Of a DNA stretch of 64,000 nucleotides, positions 1 to 8,600 are shown piece after piece (position 1 is the stretch's first letter; each line of letters starts with the position of its first letter). The notes under the pieces are model-generated. The model saw nothing but the letters and a program-made list of their open reading frames with translations, ran no database searches and had not been told where the DNA came from. Source of the stretch: Coprobacter fastidiosus (GTDB lineage: Bacteria; Bacteroidota; Bacteroidia; Bacteroidales; Coprobacteraceae). Both the position numbers and the translations under genes were made by a program. Location of the stretch: assembly GCF_030296935.1 (NCBI RefSeq), contig NZ_AP028032.1, positions 3,286,001-3,350,000 on the forward strand, read 5' to 3'.

Positions 1-608
1 ATCACGTTCCCGATCTGTGCGATTTTTACGTATGCACCGTTATGAGGAGCAAAGCCGAAGCCATCAGCTCCGATTACCGCACCCGCATGGATAATACAAT
101 TTTTCCCGATCACACAGTCATGATAGATCTTTACCCCGGGATATAAAATCGTATTATCTCCGATCGTTACGTTATCACCAATGTAAACTTGAGGATAAAT
201 TTTGACATTTTCTCCTACTTTTACATTTTCACTTACGTAAGCGAACGCACCTATATATACAGACTGAGAAATTGTTGCAGACGCTGCAATGTATGTATCT
301 TTATCGATACCTTTTTTTTCGGGGCGTGCTTGGTTTACTAAGTTAAGTAATTGTGCCAGACAAGAATACGCATCATCAACCTTAATTAGTGTCGCATTTA
401 TTTTTTGTTCGGGTTCGAAATCCCGATTTACTAAAACTATACTGGCTTGGGTCGTATAGATGTGATGAGTATATTTGGGATTGGCCAAAAAAGTCAGTGT
501 TCCGGGTTTCCCTTCTTCAATTTTAGACAAGTTGTTCACTTTAACTTGATTGTCTCCGATAATTTCGCCGTGAAGGAAATCGGCGATTTGCTGTGCGGAA
601 AATTCCAT
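1..608 (-). CDS. lpxD: UDP-3-O-acylglucosamine N-acyltransferase LpxD (partial, C-terminus off window)
   Basis: The first ~202 residues of LpxD, the acyltransferase that adds the second hydroxy-fatty acid in lipid A synthesis, are read from an ATG at 606-608 (protein begins [12 protein letters not shown]). The N-terminal uridine-binding domain includes [12 protein letters not shown], and from about residue 110 the left-handed beta-helix hexapeptide repeats appear ([19 protein letters not shown], then [14 protein letters not shown]). The catalytic histidine region lies beyond the left edge, so the gene is truncated by the window and not by mutation. In Bacteroidetes lpxD is usually followed by lpxC-fabZ and lpxA, which would be off the left edge; that is expectation, not observation. 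Confidence 0.95.
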   Translation of the reverse strand, partial: MEFSAQQIADFLHGEIIGDNQVKVNNLSKIEEGKPGTLTFLANPKYTHHIYTTQASIVLVNRDFEPEQKINATLIKVDDAYSCLAQLLNLVNQARPEKKGIDKDTYIAASATISQSVYIGAFAYVSENVKVGENVKIYPQVYIGDNVTIGDNTILYPGVKIYHDCVIGKNCIIHAGAVIGADGFGFAPHNGAYVKIAQIGNV

Positions 609-1152
609 TCGTATTAAGTTATATTCTAATGGTTACAAAATTGTTTCATTTTGCAAATTACGCATTTTTTTTTCAAATATGACGGATATTTATCTGTTTT
701 TATTCAAGTATGGAAACCTCTGTATTATAAAAAGTTTTGCATATTCTTTGTCTGTTTAACCGGTTATGGTCCTCAGTGTGTATCGGGTAGAAATAGACTC
801 TTAGATGCTGTCTATATTTTGCTCAGGTCAGATTTGAGAGTTTCTTTCGAGGATATTTTATTGTTTTTACGAGGAATAGTCGTAGGTTGTCTGATGAGGA
901 AAAAAAGACCGGAAGAAAACAAAAAAATGACTTGATAATATTTTCTGCATCGGAAAATTCAAACATACTTTTAACGTATTTGTCGATTTCAGATAAAAAT
1001 AAAAGTGACAAATTTAATTCAGAAATATCCCACATTAAAAATAATTACTTATTTTTGCATCTTGTAAATTTTTAATTGTATTGGGCGATTTTGCGTAATA
1101 CCTTGAAAATCTGATGGCTTAATTATATAACCTGTTAACTTCTTTAATTATT
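609..1152. other. Non-coding divergent spacer between lpxD and serine palmitoyltransferase
   Basis: About 540 AT-rich bases separate two divergent genes. The short open frames here (around 651-935 and 887-1075) show no recognisable domain and have low-complexity composition, so I do not call them genes. The only signal I can support is a promoter-like element at 1050-1057. Confidence 0.5.
1050..1057 (+). promoter_or_regulatory. Bacteroidetes -7 element (TATTTTTG) for serine palmitoyltransferase
   Basis: The octamer matches TAnnTTTG and lies 95 bases before the start codon. No clear TTTG -33 box is visible about 20 bases upstream, so this is a moderate candidate. Confidence 0.4.
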
Positions 1153-2340
1153 ATGAAGCTGTTACAAGCAAAATTAGCGAGATATGATGCCCCGCAAAAA
1201 GCGAAAGCTTTAGGCGTTTATCCGTATTTTCGCGAAATAGAAAGTGATCAAGATACTGAAGTCATTATCAACGGCAAGAAAGTATTGATGTTCGGGTCAA
1301 ACAGTTATTTGGGGCTGACTAATCATCCGAAAATTAAAGAAGCAGCTATTGCTGCAATAAAAAAATATGGTACTGGTTGTGCCGGATCGAGATTTCTGAA
1401 CGGAACGCTTGATATTCATGTAGAATTGGAAAAACGCTTGGCTCGTTTTGTCGGAAAAGAAGAAGCGATTATATATTCGACGGGTTTTCAGGTGAATTTG
1501 GGGGTAATATCTTGTCTTACCGGAAGAGAGGATTATATTATTTGGGACGAACTCGATCATGCTTCGATTATTGAAGGTCGTCGTCTTTCGTTTTCTACTC
1601 AGCTGAAATTTAAGCATAATGACATGGCCTCTTTGGAAAAGGTCCTGAAATCTTGTCCCGAAGACAAAGTGAAATTGATTGTTGTAGACGGTGTGTTCAG
1701 TATGGAAGGGGATGTTGCCAATTTGCCTGAGATTGTTGCTTTAGCAAAGAAATATAATGCTGCGATTTATGTAGATGAAGCTCATGGGATCGGAGTTTTC
1801 GGGAGACAAGGACGAGGAACTTGCGATCACTTCGGCGTAGCTCAAGATGTCGATTTGATTATGGGAACATTCTCTAAATCATTCGCTTCTTTAGGTGGTT
1901 TTGTCGCTACCGACTCTATTACGGCAAATTATTTGCGTCATAATTCTCGGTCCTATATATTCAGTGCCAGTATTACACCCGCTTCTACGGCGGCGGTGTC
2001 TGCCGCTTTGGATATTATGGAAAGTGAACCCGAACGTATAGAGCACCTTTGGGAAATGACTCATTATGCGTTGGACGGTTTTCGTAATATGGGGTGTGAG
2101 ATAGGCAATACATCTACTCCTATCATTCCGCTATTTATTCGGGATAATAATAAAACATTCCGCATTACTCGTGAACTTTTCGACGAAGGGGTGTTTGTAA
2201 ATCCGGTAGTGTCTCCTGCCGTACCCTCAGACAGTACATTGATTCGATTCTCTTTGATGGCTACACATACAAAAGAACAGTTGGATTTTGCTCTTGATAA
2301 AATCCAAAAGTGCTTTAAACGGTATGACTTGTTGAAATAG
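1153..2340 (+). CDS. spt: Serine palmitoyltransferase (sphingolipid synthesis)
   Basis: This 395-residue PLP enzyme belongs to the alpha-oxoamine synthase family. It condenses L-serine with palmitoyl-CoA to 3-ketosphinganine, the first step of bacterial sphingolipid synthesis. Visible hallmarks are the substrate loop GSNSYLGL near residue 48, DEAHGIGVFG at about 208-217 (PLP-contacting Asp208 and His211) and the PLP-lysine motif GTFSKSFASLGG with Lys242. Length is normal for the family. The alternatives, 2-amino-3-ketobutyrate CoA ligase and BioF, are less likely: the sequence pattern is that of Bacteroides SPT and no biotin or threonine genes adjoin. It is monocistronic, with a hairpin terminator immediately downstream. 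Confidence 0.88.
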   Translation: MKLLQAKLARYDAPQKAKALGVYPYFREIESDQDTEVIINGKKVLMFGSNSYLGLTNHPKIKEAAIAAIKKYGTGCAGSRFLNGTLDIHVELEKRLARFVGKEEAIIYSTGFQVNLGVISCLTGREDYIIWDELDHASIIEGRRLSFSTQLKFKHNDMASLEKVLKSCPEDKVKLIVVDGVFSMEGDVANLPEIVALAKKYNAAIYVDEAHGIGVFGRQGRGTCDHFGVAQDVDLIMGTFSKSFASLGGFVATDSITANYLRHNSRSYIFSASITPASTAAVSAALDIMESEPERIEHLWEMTHYALDGFRNMGCEIGNTSTPIIPLFIRDNNKTFRITRELFDEGVFVNPVVSPAVPSDSTLIRFSLMATHTKEQLDFALDKIQKCFKRYDLLK

Positions 2341-2372
2341 TTAAAAAATCGATTTTTTAAATTCATAATTTT

Positions 2373-2416
2373 CCCTCTATTCAATTATGATATAAGAAGA
2401 ATAGAGGGATTTTTTG
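2373..2416 (+). terminator. Rho-independent terminator after spt
   Basis: A perfect 10-bp stem (2373-2382 with 2399-2408, CCCTCTATTC/GAATAGAGGG) is followed by a T-run. It sits between spt and the convergent AraC gene. Confidence 0.85.
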
Positions 2417-2427
2417 TATTGGTCTTG

Positions 2428-3303
2428 TCATGATATTGTTCTGCAAGGATTTCGGTATTCATCCGGTGTATATCCTGATAATTTTTTAAATAATTTGCAG
2501 AAATATTGTTGGGATGGATAACCTAATTCTCGGGCAATACAAGAGACTGTTTTATTCGTATTGCAAAGACGTTCTTTTGCCAGATGCACACGTCTTAATT
2601 GAATATATTCGGCTATACTCATTCCTGTTTCGTGATTAAACAGATCTTCGAAATATGCAGAAGACAGATTCAAATTATTTGAACAGTAGTCGGAAGTGGG
2701 TAGACCTTTTTCCGATATTTTATTCATAAAGAAATATTCATCGATCAACCTTTTAGTTTTTTGTATTATACATCTGTTCACCTCTGATCTTGTAATAAAT
2801 TGTCGGGTATAAAAACGTTTGCAATAATTCAAGAGTAGTTCGATTTTTCCTGAGATCAAGATATTGGTGTATTTGTCTATGCCCCAGTTCAATTCATCAG
2901 AAATATCTTCGAAGCGTGTCGTGAGAATTTTCTTTTCTCGTAGTGAGATGTGTAAAGACTCGTTCTGTCGATAATTGAAAAAGGAGTAATCGTTAAAATG
3001 TTTTTTTATAGCAGAAGTGTTGATCAGATCTGCATGGATAGACAAAAATATGCTTTTTTTATAAAAACTCAAGTCTTCTGATGTTAAACAAGACAGAGAA
3101 TATTCAGGAGATAAGAATATTACGCTTGCATCTTGGTAATCGCAACACAATCTTCCGAAGTCAGGGCATGAAGATCTGCCTTTTAGTATAATACGGTAAA
3201 AACCGGTTTCTATAAAAGTATTCGATATATCGGATAAACAGCCTATGTTTATCAACGGATGTATTGTTTTGCTGTGTAACGATTTGTCACATTGCACTAT
3301 CAT
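2428..3303 (-). CDS. AraC-family transcriptional regulator (downstream paralogue)
   Basis: This 291-residue protein ends in an AraC-type double HTH DNA-binding domain, roughly residues 195-285, with the signature ending ARELGYPSQQYFCKLFKKLSGYTPDEYR. The N-terminal ~130 residues would hold the sensing domain and are not recognisable beyond that. It is a clear paralogue of the next gene upstream: both carry the central block FYxRQFITRSxVN and the same overall plan. Its N-terminal part has diverged more than its HTH. The gene lies 26 bases after its paralogue on the same strand, so co-transcription is likely. No regulated target is adjacent. Confidence 0.85.
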   Translation of the reverse strand: MIVQCDKSLHSKTIHPLINIGCLSDISNTFIETGFYRIILKGRSSCPDFGRLCCDYQDASVIFLSPEYSLSCLTSEDLSFYKKSIFLSIHADLINTSAIKKHFNDYSFFNYRQNESLHISLREKKILTTRFEDISDELNWGIDKYTNILISGKIELLLNYCKRFYTRQFITRSEVNRCIIQKTKRLIDEYFFMNKISEKGLPTSDYCSNNLNLSSAYFEDLFNHETGMSIAEYIQLRRVHLAKERLCNTNKTVSCIARELGYPSQQYFCKLFKKLSGYTPDEYRNPCRTIS

Positions 3304-3329
3304 GTCTACCTGATAAATTTTCGTTGTTC

Positions 3330-4229
3330 TTAAACCTGAAGCTTTCTGTATTCATTCGGGGTGTACCCCACATTTTTTTTGAATATACGGTTAAAATGTT
3401 GTGAATATTGGAATCCCAGTTCATAAGATATCTGACTAATCGTTTTTTCTGTCCCGATAATCATCTCTTTGGCAAGATCTATGATTTTATTTTGTATATA
3501 TTCTTGTGCTGTTTTTCCGGTCTCTCTTTTTATTAAATCTCCGAAATAGTTGGGAGAAAGGCACACTTTATCTGCAAAATATTTAACAGAAGGCAAACCG
3601 TCTACTTTAGGTTTATTATCTGCAAAATATTCTTCAAGTAAATTTTCGAATTTTGAGAGAATATCTTTATTGACAGTCGATCTTGTAATAAATTGCCGTG
3701 CATAGAACCGCATGCAATAATCTAATAATAATTCGATGTTTTTTGATATTAAGCATTTACTATAATTATCTATCGGATGACTAAGTTCTATACTTATTTT
3801 TTTCAAGCAGTCGAGAAAAATTTCTTTTTCTTCTTCTGACAAGTGCAAAGCCTCGTTCGAAGCATAGGAAAAGAAAGAGTATTGTTTTATATTCTTACCT
3901 AATGATGTACCTTTTATCAAATCCGGATGAAATAAAATACCATGAGCACTTAGTTTTATTCCGTCTGTAATTTCTGTTTCGACGACTTGTCCGGGAGCAA
4001 AACTGGTAACAGTACCTTCTTGGTAATCATAAATCTGCTTTCCATAGCGAATATCTCCGCATTTGGTTTCTTTCAGAAATAATGCATATAGTCCGTAATT
4101 CAGTGTGAAATGAGTTGGAAATTTTGTGGCTTTCGATAAATCTACTACACCTACTAACGGATGTAGTGTTTCAAGACCGAATAATTCGTTATACCGATCT
4201 ACTGTGTCCAACTTTAAGATTTTTTCCAT
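3330..4229 (-). CDS. AraC-family transcriptional regulator (upstream paralogue)
   Basis: This 299-residue regulator has an N-terminal putative ligand-binding beta-rich region (residues ~15-120, with the block YDYQEGTVTSFAPGQ) and a C-terminal AraC HTH domain (about 205-297, with SYELGFQYSQHFNRIFKKNVGYTPNEYR). The binding-pocket portion looks better preserved than in the tandem copy downstream. A -7 element for its promoter lies at 4252-4259. The pair is flanked by unrelated genes, so the regulon cannot be read from context. Confidence 0.87.
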   Translation of the reverse strand: MEKILKLDTVDRYNELFGLETLHPLVGVVDLSKATKFPTHFTLNYGLYALFLKETKCGDIRYGKQIYDYQEGTVTSFAPGQVVETEITDGIKLSAHGILFHPDLIKGTSLGKNIKQYSFFSYASNEALHLSEEEKEIFLDCLKKISIELSHPIDNYSKCLISKNIELLLDYCMRFYARQFITRSTVNKDILSKFENLLEEYFADNKPKVDGLPSVKYFADKVCLSPNYFGDLIKRETGKTAQEYIQNKIIDLAKEMIIGTEKTISQISYELGFQYSQHFNRIFKKNVGYTPNEYRKLQV

Positions 4230-4251
4230 AGCGCTTTATTTTATTCCGTTA

Positions 4252-4259
4252 CAAATGTA
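4252..4259 (-). promoter_or_regulatory. -7 element (TACATTTG) for the AraC pair
   Basis: Read on the minus strand, CAAATGTA gives TACATTTG, an exact TAnnTTTG match, 23 bases before the ATG of the AraC gene. The -33 box is not obvious. Confidence 0.5.
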
Positions 4260-4517
4260 ATCAATATAAACATGAGTGCCGCTCCTCTTTATTCGGAATC
4301 AGTAATTATGTTACAACTATCCGTAATATTTACACAAATATCTGTATGGAGGTAATTTTTTTGTTTCTGGGATTTCTTAAAATTTGAGCTTATCTGACCT
4401 CAAAATGTTTTGAAAATAGATTTTATTCTATTTTGGATGACGTGTTAAGTAGATTAATATGTCTAAAGCATGGGATTCTACGTTAATATCAGTGCCTGGA
4501 GAAGAACCAATTATATT

Positions 4518-4525
4518 TATCTTTG
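4518..4525 (+). promoter_or_regulatory. -7 element (TATCTTTG) for the PLDc_N-like gene
   Basis: This is the most typical Bacteroidetes -7 sequence and stands 37 bases before the ATG at 4563. Confidence 0.55.
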
Positions 4526-4562
4526 TTTTTTGAGTAATAATTTGTTTGTAAAATAAAAAGTT

Positions 4563-4751
4563 ATGGGATTGATTATTTACATTATCGGTATTATCGCAAC
4601 GGTTTATGCGATTATGGATGTTTTTAAAAAGAATATATCTACAGCTTGTAAATTAGGAGTGACGATAATTCTGTTGCTTACGAGTTGGATAGGATTGTTG
4701 TTTTATCTATTTTATGGGAAAGATCATATCGAAGAATGGTGTAAATCGTAA
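4563..4751 (+). CDS. Small membrane protein with PLDc_N-like domain (62 aa)
   Basis: The 62-residue product has two hydrophobic helices (about residues 4-21 and 31-50) followed by LFYLFYGKDHIEEW. That pattern resembles the PLDc_N domain (phospholipase D nuclease N-terminal), where a second helix ends with a Tyr-rich ...G+ segment. In cardiolipin synthases this domain precedes the catalytic part; here it stands alone, so no enzymatic activity is implied and a membrane anchoring or regulatory role is only a guess. A good -7 element and a shared terminator frame the gene, supporting it as a real monocistronic unit. Confidence 0.75.
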   Translation: MGLIIYIIGIIATVYAIMDVFKKNISTACKLGVTIILLLTSWIGLLFYLFYGKDHIEEWCKS

Positions 4752-4757
4752 AATTAA

Positions 4758-4794
4758 AGTAAAAGCAAAGAATTTAAATTCTTTGCCTTTACTT
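4758..4794. terminator. Bidirectional terminator between convergent small membrane genes
   Basis: A nearly perfect stem with arms 4759-4775 and 4777-4793 (AGTAAAAGCAAAGAATT against its near complement) lies between the convergent genes and overlaps the stop codon of the minus-strand gene. Confidence 0.7.
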
Positions 4795-5157
4795 CATAAA
4801 TACGAAATAAACGGCCAATATCAGACATATAAAAGCTGCAAAATGATTCCAGTGTAAAGCTTCTCCTTTAAAAAGAACGGTAGTAAATATGGTGAAGACA
4901 ATAAGAGTGATGACTTCTTGAATTACTTTTAATTGCATTAAGCTGAAAGGTCCTCCGTTCCCGTTAAATCCGATACGGTTTGCCGGTATTTGAAATGAAT
5001 ATTCGGCGAGAGCAATTCCCCATGAAAATAAGATTACAGCGTATAAAGGCCAGTTCGAAATGACTTTCATTTCTTGAAGTTTCAGATGACCGTACCATGC
5101 AAAAGTCATAAAAATGTTCGATACGGTTAATAGTAGAATAGTGTAAAGTCCTTGCAT
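4789..5157 (-). CDS. DMT-superfamily small membrane protein (DUF486)
   Basis: The 122-residue product has four predicted membrane helices and matches the DUF486 family of small drug/metabolite-transporter-like proteins. Characteristic segments are NIFMTFAWYGHLK near the start, EYSFQIPANRIG in the middle and FSLMQLKVIQEVITL. The family has no assigned substrate. The gene follows the ttcA-like gene by 29 bases on the same strand with no promoter seen between, so the two probably share a transcript. Confidence 0.88.
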   Translation of the reverse strand: MQGLYTILLLTVSNIFMTFAWYGHLKLQEMKVISNWPLYAVILFSWGIALAEYSFQIPANRIGFNGNGGPFSLMQLKVIQEVITLIVFTIFTTVLFKGEALHWNHFAAFICLILAVYFVFMK

Positions 5158-5186
5158 GTTATAATTGTTTTTTATGTTGTGTTGTT

Positions 5187-5963
5187 TTATGAGTCTGTCT
5201 TAATTTTGCTCGGGTCGGGTTCTATAAATCCCGGTAAGTATTCAGGTTGTATATGGGTCATGCTATTCCATATATGGTTACGTACTTGAGGACTTATTTT
5301 TTCTAAGTTTCTTAATACCTCTTTCATTTCAGTACGATTTGATGATTTTTCATAAGGACAGACTTTTTCTTGTTTGACATATCCCGATAGTTGTGATAAT
5401 CGGAGGAGGTCTTTTTCCTCTATCAGACAAAGCGGACGGATAAGAGTCATTTTAAATTTACTCATCGATAAACGAGGAGGCATAGTCCCGAATGAGCCTT
5501 GAAATGCCATATTCATAAGCAAGGTTTGTATTATATCGTCTTGATGATGCCCCAGAGCTATTTTATTACATTGCTGTTCTTTGGCTATGGAGAACATCGC
5601 TTTGCGCCGATACCATGAACAGAGGAAACAAGGAGATTTTCGTTTGTCGTTTTCAGGATCAAACTCCGTCGTGTATTCGAGGAATGGAATGTCCGATTGT
5701 TCACAATGCTTTTTCAAATAAGACGTGTCGCTTTTATATGAAATATTTTTCATACGTATGTGGACGGCTATTGCCGTAAATCGGGGAGAAAATATTTTCA
5801 TCCGTTTTCCTAACAACTCGACCAGAGCGATAGAATCCTTTCCTCCTGATAATCCGATAAGAATGCGGTCTCCGTTTTCTATTAACCGGTACGATTCTAT
5901 CGCTTTTTTTATTTTTCGGTCAAGGTGATATAATAATAGATCCTTTTCACTTTTTTCAGCCAT
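5187..5963 (-). CDS. ttcA: TtcA/TilS-superfamily tRNA thiolation ATPase
   Basis: This 258-residue PP-loop ATPase carries SGGKDS at about residues 39-44, which binds ATP and adenylates the tRNA base. The central pair CFLC (about 112-115) matches the cysteines of TtcA, which holds an iron-sulfur cluster and makes 2-thiocytidine at tRNA position 32. GHHQDD near residue 138 is the family's second ATP-site motif. The length suits TtcA better than the longer TilS. Other members of the superfamily thiolate uridines, so the exact base is inferred. A -7 promoter element stands 26 bases upstream of the ATG. Confidence 0.82.
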   Translation of the reverse strand: MAEKSEKDLLLYHLDRKIKKAIESYRLIENGDRILIGLSGGKDSIALVELLGKRMKIFSPRFTAIAVHIRMKNISYKSDTSYLKKHCEQSDIPFLEYTTEFDPENDKRKSPCFLCSWYRRKAMFSIAKEQQCNKIALGHHQDDIIQTLLMNMAFQGSFGTMPPRLSMSKFKMTLIRPLCLIEEKDLLRLSQLSGYVKQEKVCPYEKSSNRTEMKEVLRNLEKISPQVRNHIWNSMTHIQPEYLPGFIEPDPSKIKTDS

Positions 5964-5988
5964 ACCCCTCTCTGTTTTTTTAAGTTGA

Positions 5989-5996
5989 CAAAAGTA
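5989..5996 (-). promoter_or_regulatory. -7 element (TACTTTTG) for the ttcA-like gene
   Basis: CAAAAGTA on the plus strand gives TACTTTTG on the minus strand, 26 bases before the start codon; it matches TAnnTTTG exactly. Confidence 0.55.
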
Positions 5997-6082
5997 GTAT
6001 ATTTTAGATGATCGGAGAATCGGATTTAGGAAAATATTTTTATCTTTACCCTCATAATTTTATAATCAGAACATACATAGAG

Positions 6083-6571
6083 GTGATTGTTACGCAACCG
6101 TATAAAATTTCCGGAGAACGGTATCTGAAACTTCTTTTCCGGCAATATTGGAAAAGAAACTGGGGCTGGTTTCTTTTGCCGGTATTTATTTTATCGGCGT
6201 TGGCTTTTCATACTTCAGATGTCGTGTATGTAGTTATTATATTGGTATTCGGGGCATTTCCTTTTTTGTTGTTAAATGCCTATTTTAAGATCGCTACTCG
6301 CCCTCATAACCGTTTTCTCTTATTAGAGAAACAGTTGGATATGGATAATGAGCAGATGATTTTTCATTTTGAAGATGATAAGACGGAAACTGTCAGGTGG
6401 TCTGATGTAATTAATGCAGAACCGTTCTCGTCATACTATCTGCTTTACCTTGATAAGAATCGTTTTTTCTATATTCCTAAGAATATATTTTACAATGATG
6501 AGGATCGTATTTGGTTCGAACGGGAGATTTTGTTTAAAATAATGTATCGGAATAGGCAAAACATTCCTTAA
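6083..6571 (+). CDS. YcxB-like membrane protein
   Basis: The product has two adjacent membrane helices (WGWFLLPVFILSALAF and VVYVVIILVFGAFPFLLL) and a C-terminal soluble part with WSDVINAEPFSSYYLLYL...FYIPK, which is the layout of YcxB-like proteins of unknown function. The open frame reaches back to an ATG at 6008, but a near-consensus -7 element (TATCTTTA) at 6041-6048 falls inside that extension. I therefore prefer the in-frame GTG at 6083, giving 162 residues; the longer 187-residue form remains possible. It lies 52 bases before a separate operon with its own promoter. Confidence 0.7.
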   Translation: MIVTQPYKISGERYLKLLFRQYWKRNWGWFLLPVFILSALAFHTSDVVYVVIILVFGAFPFLLLNAYFKIATRPHNRFLLLEKQLDMDNEQMIFHFEDDKTETVRWSDVINAEPFSSYYLLYLDKNRFFYIPKNIFYNDEDRIWFEREILFKIMYRNRQNIP

Positions 6572-6578
6572 AAAAGAA

Positions 6579-6586
6579 TATCTTTG
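6579..6586 (+). promoter_or_regulatory. -7 element (TATCTTTG) for the TPR-nfeD-floA operon
   Basis: This exact consensus octamer lies 37 bases before the ATG of the TPR gene, in the short gap after the YcxB-like gene. Confidence 0.55.
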
Positions 6587-6623
6587 TGTATCATCATATT
6601 GGATGTGATAAAAAACTGGAAAA

Positions 6624-8081
6624 ATGAGATTGGATATATTGAAACCTTTTATTATTTCTATTGTTGCCTTGAGTTGGAGCATATCGCTTTGCGGACAGGG
6701 TTTAGAACGGGCAAAAGAATTATATAAGGCCGGTAAATTTGCAGAGGCTAAACCTATTTTTGAGGAAAATATTCGAAAGAATCCTTCCAACTCGAGTTTG
6801 AACCAATGGTATGGAGTTTGTCTTTTTGAAACTGGAGATTATAAAGCGGCCGAGAAGTATCTTAAATATGCAGCATCCCGTAATATATTGGAATCATTTC
6901 GTTATTTAGGAAACTTATATTATTTGGATTATCGTTTTGAAGACGCTTTGAGTCAATATAATAAATATTTGGAACAATTGAAGAAGAAAAAGATGAATAC
7001 GGCGGAGGCGGAGAAGTTGATTAAAAATGCCGAACGAGCCGCCCAAATGCTTCGTCGTGTTGAAGAAGTCCAGATAATCGATAGTCTTATTGTAGATAAA
7101 GCATCATTCTTTAAACAATATAAACTTTCTTCCGAGTCGGGAACACTGCATGATTACAATACGTTTTTCAATCTTTCATCGAAAAATAGCAGTACTGTTT
7201 ATCAAAATCAGCGGGGTGATAAAATCCTTTATGGAGCGAAGACAGCAAAGAACGGGTATGATATTATGACTCGTAGTAAATTGATCGATGATAATTGGGG
7301 CGAAGAGATAGCATTACCTGCACCGGTTAACTCCTCGGCAAATGAAAATTACCCTTATTTGTTATCGGATGGAACAACGCTCTATTTTGCGTCTTCCGGT
7401 GAAGAATCATTAGGGGGCTATGATATATTTGTCACTCGTTTGAATTTGAATACAGGGAATTACTTGGTTCCTGAAAATATAGGAATGCCTTTCAATTCGA
7501 TTTATAATGACTATATGTTGGTTATCGATGAATTGAATAATGTGGGATGGTTTGTCAGTGACCGTTTTCAGGAGGAGGATAAGTTGATCGTCTATTTATT
7601 TATTCCGAATACGGAGAAAAAGATTTATCGGGGAGGAGATGAAGCTCATGCTCGTTCTTTGGCACGAATCAGTGCGATTAAGGATTCGTGGATAAAAGGC
7701 GCTGATTATAAACCTATACTTGAAAAGATTGCCCGTATAGGCAATCCAGATGAAGGTAATATAAAAAAGGGAGATTTCTTGTTTCAGATTAATAACAGAA
7801 TTACTTATATCACATTAAAGGATTTTGATAGTGATGAAGCCCGAAACTTGTTTATTAAAGCACAAGACATTCGGAAATCGATTCAAGAAACTGAAGATAA
7901 ATTACAGCGATTGAGGAATGAATATCGACTTGCTCAGAACAAGAAACCGTTTGAGTCGCAGATTGTCAGATTGGAACAGATTTTACTTAAACTTTATGGC
8001 CAACCTGAAGAGTTGGAGGCAAAAAGCAGAGCTGAAGAAATTTCATACCTTATCAAAATGCAGAATCAAAAGAAAAAATAG
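6624..8081 (+). CDS. Secreted TPR and PD40 beta-propeller-like protein with C-terminal coiled coil
   Basis: This 485-residue protein starts with a signal peptide (residues ~1-24, ending near LCGQG). It continues with TPR repeats (about 25-125: AKELYKAGKFAEAKPIF, YGVCLFETGDYKAAEKYL, FEDALSQYNKYLEQL). The middle part (about 190-330) has PD40/WD40-like blades such as ENYPYLLSDGTTLYFAS and GGYDIFVTRL. The C-terminal ~80 residues form a charged coiled coil. The TPR+PD40 plan resembles periplasmic scaffolds of Bacteroidetes such as PorE or Pal-like proteins, but no OmpA domain is present. The gene lies 12 bases before nfeD and heads the floA operon, so an envelope or membrane-organisation role is an inference. 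Confidence 0.8.
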   Translation: MRLDILKPFIISIVALSWSISLCGQGLERAKELYKAGKFAEAKPIFEENIRKNPSNSSLNQWYGVCLFETGDYKAAEKYLKYAASRNILESFRYLGNLYYLDYRFEDALSQYNKYLEQLKKKKMNTAEAEKLIKNAERAAQMLRRVEEVQIIDSLIVDKASFFKQYKLSSESGTLHDYNTFFNLSSKNSSTVYQNQRGDKILYGAKTAKNGYDIMTRSKLIDDNWGEEIALPAPVNSSANENYPYLLSDGTTLYFASSGEESLGGYDIFVTRLNLNTGNYLVPENIGMPFNSIYNDYMLVIDELNNVGWFVSDRFQEEDKLIVYLFIPNTEKKIYRGGDEAHARSLARISAIKDSWIKGADYKPILEKIARIGNPDEGNIKKGDFLFQINNRITYITLKDFDSDEARNLFIKAQDIRKSIQETEDKLQRLRNEYRLAQNKKPFESQIVRLEQILLKLYGQPEELEAKSRAEEISYLIKMQNQKKK

Positions 8082-8093
8082 TAGAAACCGATC

Positions 8094-8576
8094 ATGGGAA
8101 TGGATATTTTTATTATTGCCTTATTGATTTTTATAGGGTTGGTAATGGTTATTCTGGAAGTCTTTTTTTTACCGGGAATAACGATTGCCGGAATCAGTGC
8201 TGTTCTTTTTTTTGTAGGAGCTGTTTTTTATGCATTCATGCAATTGGGCGAATTTGCCGGTTATATTACGATTGCTGTTTCGGTTATTGTAACCATTGTC
8301 GGAATAGTTATATTTATTCGCTCTCGTAGCCTTGATCGGATGGCTTTGAAGACTACGATAGACTCAGTTGCTCCTACGTTAGTTTCGGATCAAATAAAAG
8401 TCGGAGATGAAGGAGTTACTTTGTCTCGTCTTAATCCGATGGGGTCTGTTTTGATAAATGATGTTACTGTAGAAGCCCGTACACGAGAAGATTTTATTGA
8501 TGAGGATACTCCGGTTGTCGTTGAAAAAGTAGATCGGACTACGGTGATTGTGCAGAAAAAAGAGAATGAGAAATAA
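8094..8576 (+). CDS. NfeD-family membrane protein
   Basis: The 160-residue product has an N-terminal hydrophobic region of about three membrane segments (residues ~3-80) and a C-terminal OB-fold-like domain with VGDEGVTLSRLNPMGSVLINDVTVEARTRE cut into the expected pattern (G-x-S-x-L-x-P-x-G-x-V). This is the NfeD C-terminal domain, which accompanies flotillin-type proteins. It is followed by floA after 24 bases, the conserved NfeD-FloA pairing, and it lacks the serine-protease domain of long NfeD forms. It probably works with FloA in membrane microdomain organisation. Confidence 0.92.
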   Translation: MGMDIFIIALLIFIGLVMVILEVFFLPGITIAGISAVLFFVGAVFYAFMQLGEFAGYITIAVSVIVTIVGIVIFIRSRSLDRMALKTTIDSVAPTLVSDQIKVGDEGVTLSRLNPMGSVLINDVTVEARTREDFIDEDTPVVVEKVDRTTVIVQKKENEK

Positions 8577-8600
8577 GTATAAATTAAAAATGTAAATTTT

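Larger units (their letters stand above)
4230..4562. other. Divergent intergenic region with two promoter candidates
   Basis: About 330 AT-rich bases lie between the AraC gene and a small membrane-protein gene. It holds one -7 element for each direction (4252-4259 minus, 4518-4525 plus). I see no small ORF or structured RNA that I can name. Confidence 0.5.

Noticed and set aside
651-1075. Two short plus-strand open frames between lpxD and spt
   Set aside because: Low-complexity Phe/Ile/Lys/Asn-rich products without domains in an AT-rich spacer, one overlapping the other.
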